Shown here one piece after another: positions 1 through 6,625 of a stretch of DNA of 12,277 bases (position 1 is its first letter; every line of letters begins with the position of its first letter). Origin of the DNA: Candidatus Poseidoniaceae archaeon (lineage in GTDB: Archaea; Thermoplasmatota; Poseidoniia; Poseidoniales; Poseidoniaceae); contig JAKURJ010000014.1 of assembly GCA_022452125.1 (NCBI GenBank), positions 8,040 through 20,316 on the forward strand, read 5' to 3'. A program made the position numbers and the translations under genes. The notes below the pieces were generated by a model. The model was given only the letters and a program-made list of their open reading frames with translations. It searched no databases and was not told the origin of the DNA.

Positions 1-240
1 CCACTCACCTTGTGGATAAATGACGCATGTAGGTCCATTCTCACAAAAGTCAAGGCAGCCAGATTTCTGTACTCTAACATCTCTGATACCCTTTTCTTTG
101 GATGCTAGTTTGAACTCTTTCATCAATTCGAGAGAGTTTTTGTCGCTACAACATCCCCTCACAGAGCCTTCGGGTCTTGTGTGCCCACAGACGAAGGCAT
201 GCATTCTATAGCCCGCAACATCTCTGCCTTTAGGATCCAT
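1..240 (-). CDS. Thioredoxin-like [2Fe-2S] ferredoxin, C-terminus cut by window edge
   Basis: Partial gene: the first 80 residues are present and the frame is open at base 1. It starts at ATG 240-238. Residues 12-36 carry an FVC-x12-C pattern with Cys18 and Cys31. Residues 60-66 read SGCLDFC (Cys62, Cys66), followed by ENGPTCVIYPQGEW. This Cys spacing (C-x12-C, then C-x3-C), with the GP and VIYPxG elements, is the signature of thioredoxin-fold [2Fe-2S] ferredoxins of the COG3411 / Aquifex Fd type, which are soluble electron carriers or assembly proteins. Extra cysteines lie at positions 30 and 72. The start overlaps the end of the upstream carbinolamine dehydratase gene by 11 bases, which suggests translational coupling in a three-gene unit. 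The redox partner cannot be told from this window. Confidence 0.88.
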   Translation of the reverse strand, partial: MDPKGRDVAGYRMHAFVCGHTRPEGSVRGCCSDKNSLELMKEFKLASKEKGIRDVRVQKSGCLDFCENGPTCVIYPQGEW

Positions 241-505
241 TGGCGAACACTCCATCTATACCTTCAGCTAATTTGTGGTCTCTTTCGGTAATAGAATCAG
301 TATCGTGACTCCAAGTCCTAACACAAACACTGCCCCAGGATAGGATAAATTCAGCATGATGGTCTTGTTCTTCGCATACTTGGCCTGCTTTATTTACAAA
401 ATCGAGTGCTTGGATGAAATCAGGAAACTTGAATGTCTTCTCAAGATGATGATTTTCAACGACCTCCCAAGTCAAGAAATCAACCCCATAGGTGCGAATC
501 ATCAT
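230..505 (-). CDS. Pterin-4a-carbinolamine dehydratase (PCD/DCoH family)
   Basis: About 91 residues. PCD removes water from 4a-hydroxy-tetrahydropterin to recycle the pterin cofactor; some family members act in molybdenum cofactor metabolism or other pterin roles. The core reads LEKTFKFPDF at 21-30, EEQDHHAEF at 45-53, Trp57, TWSHD at 64-68 and Asp76. This fits the active-site pattern E-x3-H-H-[PCS]-x5-W-x9-H-x8-D as I recall it, except that the residue after HH is Ala, not Pro, Cys or Ser. Start choice is uncertain: tandem ATGs at 505 and 502 follow an AAAGGA-like site, while ATG 535 would give 101 residues and a more usual spacing to the first Trp. Either start lies inside the upstream gene, which ends at 480. 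No aromatic amino acid hydroxylase is visible here, so the pterin substrate is open. Confidence 0.87.
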   Translation of the reverse strand: MMIRTYGVDFLTWEVVENHHLEKTFKFPDFIQALDFVNKAGQVCEEQDHHAEFILSWGSVCVRTWSHDTDSITERDHKLAEGIDGVFANGS

Positions 506-905
506 TTCCTTTGGTCTTCTTTTCGACCTTCTCATGAAGATTAGTGCGGCGCTTTTGATCTTCTCTCTCGAATTCCAACAAGTCCTTGTCGTCTATGTAT
601 GCAGGTCGTGTGTGTGCGACTAGTACTATCTTTACAATTACATCACGTGCAATGTAAGCATGTTCGCCATCTGAAGTCAAAATTTCTAGTGATGATTTAC
701 CTGAAGAAAGTAATCTACCTCTGACCCATGTCTCATCATCTTCTCTAAATGCCCTTGCATCGAGCTGAATTTCGACCAGGTCGTCCTTTCTCAAGCCATG
801 CCTACGTTCCATCAAATCGCCGGTATGGACGCTCTGTAAATCGCTTAAATCTGGAGAACCTAATTCTTCCCACATGCTTTTTGCCCAGTCCGGTAAGTCC
901 GACAT
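480..905 (-). CDS. Uncharacterised 141-aa protein with possible small beta-barrel
   Basis: I do not recognise the family. The 141-residue product is acidic near the N-terminus (MSDLPDWAKSMWEEL). Residues 38-100 alternate hydrophobic and polar residues in a strand-like way (LVEIQLDAR, WVRGRLLSS, SLEILTSDG, YIARDVIVKIVLV), which resembles an Sm-like or SH3-like small beta-barrel. A highly charged, probably helical tail follows (about 105-134: EFEREDQKRR, EKVEKKTKG). No signal peptide, membrane segment or metal site is seen. ATG 905 has an AAGGAGGAG element upstream (921-929), but with a 15-base spacer, longer than the 5-8 bases seen at other genes here; no in-frame start lies closer. It is first in the unit with the carbinolamine dehydratase, which begins inside its 3' end. 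An RNA- or protein-binding role is only a guess from shape. Confidence 0.75.
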   Translation of the reverse strand: MSDLPDWAKSMWEELGSPDLSDLQSVHTGDLMERRHGLRKDDLVEIQLDARAFREDDETWVRGRLLSSGKSSLEILTSDGEHAYIARDVIVKIVLVAHTRPAYIDDKDLLEFEREDQKRRTNLHEKVEKKTKGNDDSHLWG

Positions 906-1005
906 GGTTGGGTGTCGGGGCTCCTCCTTCTAAGCACTGACGCATACAAAACCTACCTACTGATTGAAAAATAGAAGGCTACACCGTTGTCTTGGAGGAC
1001 TCACT
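906..1005. promoter_or_regulatory. Divergent intergenic region with promoters for nog1 and the 141-aa gene
   Basis: This stretch of 100 bases separates two divergent genes, so it should hold both promoters. Toward nog1, GAAAAATAG at about 966-974 is the best TATA-like element and would place transcription start only just before the Shine-Dalgarno GGAGG at 994-998, giving a very short leader. Toward the minus-strand gene, the AT-rich stretch near 942-952 is a weak candidate, and the strong AAGGAGGAG sits at 921-929. No operator or inverted repeat stands out. Confidence 0.4.
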
Positions 1006-2109
1006 ATGAAGGTGGTATGGAGAGACTTAGTCACCGTACTTACTGAAGAGGAAGTTCTGGACAAAGGATTCAGTCGTGCGAAAAAATCTGCTGACCGAGT
1101 CGATGACCCGGTCAAAGTTTTCCGGGTACGCAAGCAATTGACAAGAATGGTGCAGACCGCTGCAGATGTTATGTCACAATATCTCGAAGATACAGAGCGC
1201 GCTTGGCCAAGTTTAGACCAAATGCCGATTTTTGACAAAGCTATGGTCGATGCATGTGTGGGTTGTGACGATTATCGGCATCACCTCTCTATGCTTGGTT
1301 GGGCTTCCAAACAGATGCGAAAAATCGCTAAACAAAATTCTGACAAAATCGTTAGGACAGCACGATTTGAAGTAATGCATGATGCTCGAAAAGAAGCCTA
1401 TGGGAGGCTGTCTAGCATAATGCGAAGAGTTGGACCATCTCTAGATTGGCTTCATGAAAGTAGAATGATTCTGAGGCAGTTGCCAGTTATTGACCAAGTC
1501 TGCCCGACCATCGTAGTTTGTGGGGCACCCAATGTTGGGAAGAGTGCATTCATCTCCTCGCTATCTAGCGGAAACATGGAAGTCAACCACTATCCGTTTA
1601 CTACAAAACAACTTCACGTAGGGCACTTCAAACATCGTCGTGTACCTCATCAAATGGTCGATACTCCGGGTCTTTTGGATAGGCCGATGGATGATAGGAA
1701 TGCTATCGAAATGCAGGCTATTGCAGCGATTGAGCATGTAGGTAGTTTGTGCATTTTCTTGATGGATATTTCAGAACAATGTGGTACAAGTTTGGAAGAT
1801 CAGAATAATCTGTTGGATGAAGTCAAGACATTATTACCAGAGATTGACATGATAGTCGTAGTCTCAAAGGCAGATTTGATGGTACCAAGGCCAGAAAACT
1901 GGGATGATGTCAAGGCTTCAGAATCTGAGTGGGATGGAGAAGGTGAGCCTGAGATTCCAGTGCTGATTGATGAGGAAGGTTGTGTAACCATCTCGTCATT
2001 AGAAGATGTTGGAGTAACTGCTCTTAGATTGGAAATAGTCAGGCGCTGTAAAGCAAATATGTCCTCAGACCCACTGGAATTGCCAGAGGGATGGCACCGT
2101 CAGTCCTAG
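1006..2109 (+). CDS. nog1: NOG1-type GTPase, ribosome large-subunit assembly factor
   Basis: 367 residues. NOG1 GTPases of archaea and eukaryotes bind the maturing large ribosomal subunit. The N-terminal 160 residues are helical and charged, as in the NOG1 N-terminal domain, and the G domain follows: G1 GAPNVGKS at 173-180, G2 region YPFTTK at 196-201, G3 DTPG at 219-222, and G4 SKAD at 287-290. G4 has Ser in place of the usual Asn of NKxD. The YPFTTK and DTPGLLDR strings are typical of the NOG1/OBG group, and the long helical N-terminus favours NOG1 over OBG or DRG. I chose ATG 1006 because GGAGG at 994-998 lies 7 bases upstream; an in-frame TTG at 964 would add 14 residues without homology support. 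It stands alone on its strand and ends 2 bases from a convergent gene. Confidence 0.9.
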   Translation: MKVVWRDLVTVLTEEEVLDKGFSRAKKSADRVDDPVKVFRVRKQLTRMVQTAADVMSQYLEDTERAWPSLDQMPIFDKAMVDACVGCDDYRHHLSMLGWASKQMRKIAKQNSDKIVRTARFEVMHDARKEAYGRLSSIMRRVGPSLDWLHESRMILRQLPVIDQVCPTIVVCGAPNVGKSAFISSLSSGNMEVNHYPFTTKQLHVGHFKHRRVPHQMVDTPGLLDRPMDDRNAIEMQAIAAIEHVGSLCIFLMDISEQCGTSLEDQNNLLDEVKTLLPEIDMIVVVSKADLMVPRPENWDDVKASESEWDGEGEPEIPVLIDEEGCVTISSLEDVGVTALRLEIVRRCKANMSSDPLELPEGWHRQS

Positions 2110-2111
2110 AT

Positions 2112-2387
2112 TTAGAACCCTATTCCAACCGCGCGAAGTAAGATCGGAACGAAAAATATTCCAACGAAGATGAAGAACATTATTCTCATCATTTTGTCAT
2201 TCTTTTCTCGTTTCTCTAACGCTAAACCACAATCTATGCTCTTACAAATGCGAGGCTCTGCCTTTGCATCGATGTTGATTCCACAAATTCGGCAATGCTT
2301 GTGAGCAGTTAGGTGAGAAGATACCTTACTTCTTGTGCTGCTGATTTTCTTGCTAACCTTATCTTTTATCGCCTTTGCATCAACCAT
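2112..2387 (-). CDS. Small zinc-ribbon protein with C-terminal membrane anchor (DUF2116-like)
   Basis: About 91 residues. A basic N-terminus (KDKVSKKISSTRSK) is followed by a short zinc-binding module, HKHCRICG at 29-36 (Cys32, Cys35) and RICKSIDC at 46-53 (Cys48, Cys53). A charged linker (EKREKNDK) then leads to one hydrophobic segment at about 68-87 (MMRIMFFIFVGIFFVPILLR), predicted to cross the membrane. This order, HCxxCG ribbon, Lys/Arg linker, terminal helix, matches the small archaeal zinc-ribbon proteins grouped as DUF2116, whose role is unknown to me. An in-frame TTG at 2399 would add 4 residues and overlap the upstream stop; ATG 2387 begins 4 bases after that stop. It is downstream of UMP kinase and probably cotranscribed. 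The ribbon likely faces the cytoplasm, by the positive-inside rule. Confidence 0.75.
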   Translation of the reverse strand: MVDAKAIKDKVSKKISSTRSKVSSHLTAHKHCRICGINIDAKAEPRICKSIDCGLALEKREKNDKMMRIMFFIFVGIFFVPILLRAVGIGF

Positions 2388-2391
2388 TCTA

Positions 2392-3096
2392 TCACTCAAC
2401 CTTTACTAAAGTTCCAATGAAGGGTCTTCCTTCAAGAGCGTCTTCGACTCTGCTCAAATCTCTACCGTCTAGAACTGCCAATCTGATTCCATCATCCATT
2501 GCCCATTTCACGGCGATTGGGTCAACAGCAGCAGATTCTCCAGGGCTCAAAGCCTCAGTTCCTGTTATTTCAGCTAATTCGGTGAGTGTCAATTCCTCGA
2601 TTGGTTTTGCTTCAGGATTCGTTCTAGGATCGCTATCGTGGATATGGCTAACATTAGTCGCAATCACGCAGTGAGGTGCCCCACAATCTCTTGCAAGTGC
2701 GACTGCTACAGCATCGGTAGTATGACCGGGTGTTGTTCCACCCATTACCACAATATTGTGCGTTTCTAGTAAGTCTGAGGCTTCACTAGTTGTTACTGGA
2801 ATTGATGGGCTAACATTGCACCCAATGTCAATCAATGATTGTTGCAAAATTGTGGCATTCAATCTTGTTGCAGATATGCCGACAGTGTCTAGTCTATAGG
2901 AGTCCGAGAATGATTCTTTAGCTAGAGTGATTGCTTCTCTTGCCGGAAGGCCACCGCCAACTACGATTCCTAACTTCCTGCCATTACCTTCGAAGTGAAC
3001 CGCCATTTGGCGAAGTTGTCCGAACCAAATTGAGCGCTGCTCTGCTTCCTCAGGCCTCAGAAGCGAACCGCCTAGGGCGATAATTTGGGTCGGCAT
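2392..3096 (-). CDS. pyrH: UMP kinase, archaeal type
   Basis: 234 residues from ATG 3096. UMP kinase phosphorylates UMP to UDP with ATP in cytosolic pyrimidine synthesis. Amino-acid-kinase fold motifs occur in order: ALGGSLL near residues 7-13, VVGGG at 45-49, DTVGISATRLNA at 70-81, MGGTTPGHTTDA at 118-129, ATNVSHIHDSDP at 146-157, and a late VDPIA. MGGTxPGHTTDA and the GI-ATRLNA helix are characteristic of archaeal PyrH and set it apart from acetylglutamate or isopentenyl phosphate kinases. ATG 3096 has GGAG five bases upstream and places the glycine loop where the family has it; ATG 3120 would add 8 residues (MVVFHGVS). It leads a short operon with the zinc-ribbon membrane protein and diverges from aRF1. 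Confidence 0.92.
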   Translation of the reverse strand: MPTQIIALGGSLLRPEEAEQRSIWFGQLRQMAVHFEGNGRKLGIVVGGGLPAREAITLAKESFSDSYRLDTVGISATRLNATILQQSLIDIGCNVSPSIPVTTSEASDLLETHNIVVMGGTTPGHTTDAVAVALARDCGAPHCVIATNVSHIHDSDPRTNPEAKPIEELTLTELAEITGTEALSPGESAAVDPIAVKWAMDDGIRLAVLDGRDLSRVEDALEGRPFIGTLVKVE

Positions 3097-3188
3097 CGAT
3101 ACTCCGTGAAAGACGACCATTCAATATGGTTCCTTCTCAGAAGCCTTCAAAGTCCTCGCCTCAGCCCTATGGGCTGGGGGAGACCTGT
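3097..3188. promoter_or_regulatory. Divergent promoter region between pyrH and aRF1
   Basis: This 92-base gap must drive pyrH leftward and the aRF1-argS pair rightward. The only AT-rich core is around 3119-3128 (ATTCAATATG), which could serve as TATA box in either direction. For aRF1 this would give a leader of roughly 40 bases containing the hairpin at 3162-3176 and the Shine-Dalgarno. In-frame upstream ATGs exist on both sides (3120 minus, 3126 plus), so the gap would be only 5 bases if both longer starts were used; both longer starts lack a good Shine-Dalgarno. Confidence 0.35.
3162..3176 (+). promoter_or_regulatory. Short hairpin just before the aRF1 ribosome binding site
   Basis: CAGCCC (3162-3167), loop TAT, GGGCTG (3171-3176): a perfect 6-base, GC-rich stem. 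It ends 2 bases before the GGAG at 3179-3182 that serves ATG 3189. In an mRNA starting near 3150 it would lie in the leader and could affect ribosome access. It may equally be chance, and no conservation data are available here. Confidence 0.35.
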
Positions 3189-4436
3189 ATGAGTGATGAT
3201 CCAGAACAGGCTACCCGCAGGTTGAAACTAAAGTTGGCTCTTGAGGACCTCAGAGAAATGAAAGGTTTCGGGACCGAATTGGTCACAGTAATTATTCCTC
3301 CTGACAGACAGGTTTCAGACGCCAGGCAAATGTTGCAAAACGAGCACGGGCAGGCTGCTAACATCAAATCTAAGTCCACAAAGAAGAATGTTCAAGGCGC
3401 CATTGAATCAGCGATTTCTTCACTTTCCAAGTACCGAGATGCTGGAGACAGAGGAATTGCTCTGTTCACAGGTTCAATTATTGTAGGCAACAACAAAACA
3501 AGACACATCACGGTGGTAATTGATGACCTGCCTCAACCTTTGCTATCATTCAGGTATCGTTGTGACTCCAAGTTTGAATTGACCCAATTAGAAGATATGC
3601 TCATCGATAAGAAATCATATGGATTGTTTGTTATCGATCGTGCTGAGGCAGCCTATGGCATTGCCACTGGCAAACGAATACATGTACAGGAATTCCTGGT
3701 TTCTAACATCATGGGCAAACACCGACAAGGTGGTCAATCTGCTCAGAGATTCGAGAGGCTAATTGAAGAGGCTGCTCACAAGTTTTTCAAGAGAGCAACT
3801 GAGCATGCTTGTTCATACTGGCTACCAGAACTAGAAAATATCCAAGCGATAATTATTGGAGGACCTGGTGCTACCAAGGATTTCGTAGTCAAGAATGACT
3901 ACTTCCATCACGAGATTGTTAAGAAAATCGCAAAGACAACTTTCGATGTTGGTTATTCGAATGAAAGCGGCGTTAGAGAATTAGTCGACAATGCTGGTGG
4001 ACTGATGGGTGAGATTGAATTGGATGCTGAGCGTCAAGTTGTGACTGAATTCTTAGAGGAATTGATCAAGACAAGTCCAAAGGCAACCTACGGTGAAGCG
4101 ATGATTCGACAAGCTCTGGAACAAGGGGCTGTTGCAAAACTGCTTATCAGTGAAGGTATGAGGAAAAATGTTGTTGACATCAATTGTAATTCATGCGGGC
4201 ATGACTGGACAGTAAGTATCGGTCGAACAGATGCGTTACCCGCCTGTCCAAAATGTAAAGCCGACGGCGATGATTTGCGTGAAACGAGTTCAGTTTCGCT
4301 AATCGACGAGTTTTCAATTTTGGCTGCAAAGGGTCGCTCAGAAGTGAAGTTCATCTCTATTGATACCGAAGAAGGCGCTCAATTGGCTTCTGGTTTCGGA
4401 GGACTAGCAGCGATTCTTCGCTATCCGATAATGTGA
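3189..4436 (+). CDS. prf1: Peptide chain release factor aRF1
   Basis: 415 residues, the usual length for archaeal/eukaryotic class 1 release factors. It reads all three stop codons in the ribosomal A site and triggers peptide release. Domain 1 has the stop-decoding NIKS at 58-61 (NIKSKSTKKNV). Domain 2 has the catalytic GGQ at 181-183 within GKHRQGGQSAQRF. Domain 3 carries a zinc ribbon with CNSC at 333-336 and CPKC at 353-356, and the protein ends in FGGLAAILRYPIM. I chose ATG 3189 because GGAG at 3179-3182 is 6 bases upstream and the product then starts at the family position; ATG 3126 would add a Ser/Pro/Lys-rich 21-residue extension. The stop TGA is embedded in the GAGGTG site used by argS, so the two genes are cotranscribed and likely translationally coupled. 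Confidence 0.97.
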   Translation: MSDDPEQATRRLKLKLALEDLREMKGFGTELVTVIIPPDRQVSDARQMLQNEHGQAANIKSKSTKKNVQGAIESAISSLSKYRDAGDRGIALFTGSIIVGNNKTRHITVVIDDLPQPLLSFRYRCDSKFELTQLEDMLIDKKSYGLFVIDRAEAAYGIATGKRIHVQEFLVSNIMGKHRQGGQSAQRFERLIEEAAHKFFKRATEHACSYWLPELENIQAIIIGGPGATKDFVVKNDYFHHEIVKKIAKTTFDVGYSNESGVRELVDNAGGLMGEIELDAERQVVTEFLEELIKTSPKATYGEAMIRQALEQGAVAKLLISEGMRKNVVDINCNSCGHDWTVSIGRTDALPACPKCKADGDDLRETSSVSLIDEFSILAAKGRSEVKFISIDTEEGAQLASGFGGLAAILRYPIM

Positions 4437-4445
4437 GGTGCGATT

Positions 4446-6158
4446 ATGGATATTCTAAGGAAGATTATCGAACCATCTCTAGAGTCCGCTTTGGCAGATA
4501 TTGGCGTCTCGGATGATTTCTGGAAGAAAGCCTTGGGAGTCAGTAGAGAAAAATCACAAGGTGATTTATCATTACCGTGTTTCCCATTTGCTAAACAACT
4601 AGGGCAAAATCCAGCAGAAATAGCCGAACAGTTGGCTTCTTCACTCTCTGGTGAATTCGACGTTGCTGCAGTGGGAGGATATTTGAATTTCAAAGCAAAA
4701 TCAGAATGGCTCGCAAGGAATGTTATGAGCATTGATTCAGCACCTGGTAATACCGAAGTTCTGATTGAGCACACTAGCGCTAATCCGAATGGTCCATTCC
4801 ATGTAGGACGCGCTCGAAACGCAATCCTTGGAGACACTCTTGTCAGACTTAACCGACTTTATGGAAATGAAGTCCGGGCGGAATATTATGTCGACGATAT
4901 GGGGAAGCAAGTAGGTGTTCTAGCCTGGGCACTTTCCAACTTGTCTAAGCAGCAAGTTGACGATATTCTTGATGATGCAGATAGCATCAATCCACGTTGG
5001 GCTGGAAAGAAGGACCATGAGACTGTTAGATGGTATCAAGCCGCACAAAGTCTACGCTCGAATGAAGGTGCAGATGACATCGAAGAGGCAATTGGGAAAT
5101 TAGTACATGCATCAGAACATGGTGACGATGCAGTTCTAGCACAATTTGAACAGGCTTACAAACCAGTTCTAGATGGTATGCTGGAAACACTTTCACGATT
5201 AGGAATTGAATTCGATACTTTCACCAAAGAATCGGAATTCGTCGTTAATGGCTCGGTTTCTTCATTGATGGAAAGACTTGAGGGGCTTGAGATTCATGGG
5301 GTCGCAGACAATGGAGCTCACTTCTTGGATCTAGGTCAGCGAGGTCTAAAAGGCAAGACAGATTTCTTCTATAGAAGAGGAGATGGCTCGTCTCTCTATG
5401 CCACGAGAGATATTGCATATCACATGTGGAAATGGCAACAATGTGACAATCTAATCAACGTTTTAGGTGAAGACCACAAATTGCAAGCTAAGCAAGTTGG
5501 TATGACATTAACCGAGTTAGGTGAGAAAGTCCCGAATGTGATGTTTTACGCTTTCATCAAATTGCCAGAAGGAAAAATGAGCACTCGGAAGGGCAATGTG
5601 GTGTTCATGGATGATTTGCTTGAAGAGGCGAAGGCGCAGGCAGCATCGGTTGTTCGTGAGTTGAGAAGCGATCTAACTGATGATGAAATCGATTTGATTG
5701 CAGAAGCAGTTGGAGTTTCTGCTGTCAGATTCAATATTGTGAAAGTAAGTCCAGAAAAGGGGTTCACCTTTAGATGGGAAGAAGCGCTTTCATTTGAAGG
5801 AGAAAGCGCACCATTCGTTATGTATTCACATACAAGAGCATGCTCTATTGCAAGTAAGGTAGGGCGGGATGCTAACTTCGAAAGTACAGGTGAGATTCCC
5901 GATGCTATGCATGAATTATTACGCGTGATGGCAAATTATGTTGACAAACTTCAACAATCAATAACCGAAAACAAACCTCACATCTTCGCATTATACATGC
6001 TAGAATTAGCCACTGCGTACAATTCATTCTACCGAGATTGCCACGTAATCAAGGACGGAGCAGTTGACGAGTTCAACTACGCAATTAGCGAAAAGGCCAG
6101 AGAATTACTCCGCAACGGTATGACTGGAGCTGGAATTATTCCTCTGGAATCGATGTGA
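4446..6158 (+). CDS. argS: Arginyl-tRNA synthetase
   Basis: 570 residues, normal for the class I enzyme that charges tRNA-Arg with arginine. The N-terminal Add-1-like domain spans about 1-105. The catalytic domain opens with TSANPNGPFHVGRARN, where HVGR at 119-122 is the HIGH motif, followed by AEYYVDDMGKQ. The KMSKS equivalent is KMSTRKG at 377-383. The C-terminal helical anticodon-binding (DALR) domain starts near MYSHTR at 459-464 and ends in GAGIIPLESM, close to the usual DALR-type terminus but with MTGAG where LGI is more common. ATG 4446 follows GAGGTG at 4435-4440, which overlaps the aRF1 stop. Its last 23 bases overlap, tail to tail, the minus-strand cysteine-rich gene. Confidence 0.97.
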   Translation: MDILRKIIEPSLESALADIGVSDDFWKKALGVSREKSQGDLSLPCFPFAKQLGQNPAEIAEQLASSLSGEFDVAAVGGYLNFKAKSEWLARNVMSIDSAPGNTEVLIEHTSANPNGPFHVGRARNAILGDTLVRLNRLYGNEVRAEYYVDDMGKQVGVLAWALSNLSKQQVDDILDDADSINPRWAGKKDHETVRWYQAAQSLRSNEGADDIEEAIGKLVHASEHGDDAVLAQFEQAYKPVLDGMLETLSRLGIEFDTFTKESEFVVNGSVSSLMERLEGLEIHGVADNGAHFLDLGQRGLKGKTDFFYRRGDGSSLYATRDIAYHMWKWQQCDNLINVLGEDHKLQAKQVGMTLTELGEKVPNVMFYAFIKLPEGKMSTRKGNVVFMDDLLEEAKAQAASVVRELRSDLTDDEIDLIAEAVGVSAVRFNIVKVSPEKGFTFRWEEALSFEGESAPFVMYSHTRACSIASKVGRDANFESTGEIPDAMHELLRVMANYVDKLQQSITENKPHIFALYMLELATAYNSFYRDCHVIKDGAVDEFNYAISEKARELLRNGMTGAGIIPLESM

Positions 6159-6621
6159 ATGGTTCATCTGGAGTCCTTCCAGCCGCCTCAACTTCTGCTC
6201 CAAGAATTCGTAATTCAGCCATTGCATCCTCCAAGGATTCAGTTTGCTTGAGAAATCTAGTCGGAGGCCACCCCAAGTCAATCTTTCCTGGTTCTATTGT
6301 GGATTCTTCAATCCAAGCTTCACAAGATTGGCCTGTGCACATTGCCGAGTAACTTTCCAGATCAATCCAAAACGTTCTTCGTTTACAAACAGGGCAATCT
6401 CTGCAGTGCATGCTTGACAAAACAGTCATCGCATTTTCTCCGACTTGGTCGATTTCCCAAATTACTAAATCAGAACGGTTGAGTGACATCAAATGAGATT
6501 TCTTCAAGAATGTCCGCAATACCTTCCAAGCAACCTCTTCGGTAGAAAAAACCCCTAAGCCAATTGTGTTTCCGTTATCCTCTGTGACCGAGGGTACGAA
6601 TACTCTCGAAGGGGCGGACAT
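6136..6621 (-). CDS. Uncharacterised 161-aa protein with a cysteine cluster, probably zinc-binding
   Basis: I do not recognise this protein. From ATG 6621 it has 161 residues. Residues 1-65 look like a compact alpha/beta region (MSAPSRVFVPSVTED, EEVAWKVLRTFLKK, LVIWEID). A cysteine cluster follows: Cys73, Cys76 and Cys79 (HCRDCPVC), then Cys95 and Cys100 (CTGQSC), separated by an aromatic strand-like stretch, as in zinc ribbons with C-x2-C knuckles. The tail has a helix (ESLEDAMAELRILGAEVEAAG). No signal peptide or membrane segment is seen. ATG 6663 is in frame and would add 14 residues, overlapping the folB stop; 6621 lies just past a hairpin but has no clear Shine-Dalgarno. It is the last gene of the long minus-strand run, and its 3' end overlaps argS by 23 bases in antisense. 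Position next to folB does not by itself prove a pterin role. Confidence 0.7.
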   Translation of the reverse strand: MSAPSRVFVPSVTEDNGNTIGLGVFSTEEVAWKVLRTFLKKSHLMSLNRSDLVIWEIDQVGENAMTVLSSMHCRDCPVCKRRTFWIDLESYSAMCTGQSCEAWIEESTIEPGKIDLGWPPTRFLKQTESLEDAMAELRILGAEVEAAGRTPDEPFTSIPEE

Positions 6622-6625
6622 AGTG

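Noticed and set aside
20..211. 63-codon open frame on the plus strand at the left edge
   Set aside because: It is antisense to the ferredoxin gene, which matches a known Cys pattern end to end.
964..1005. Longer nog1 starting at TTG 964
   Set aside because: The extra 14 residues contain the TATA-like and Shine-Dalgarno sequence and look non-coding; ATG 1006 has a well-spaced GGAGG.
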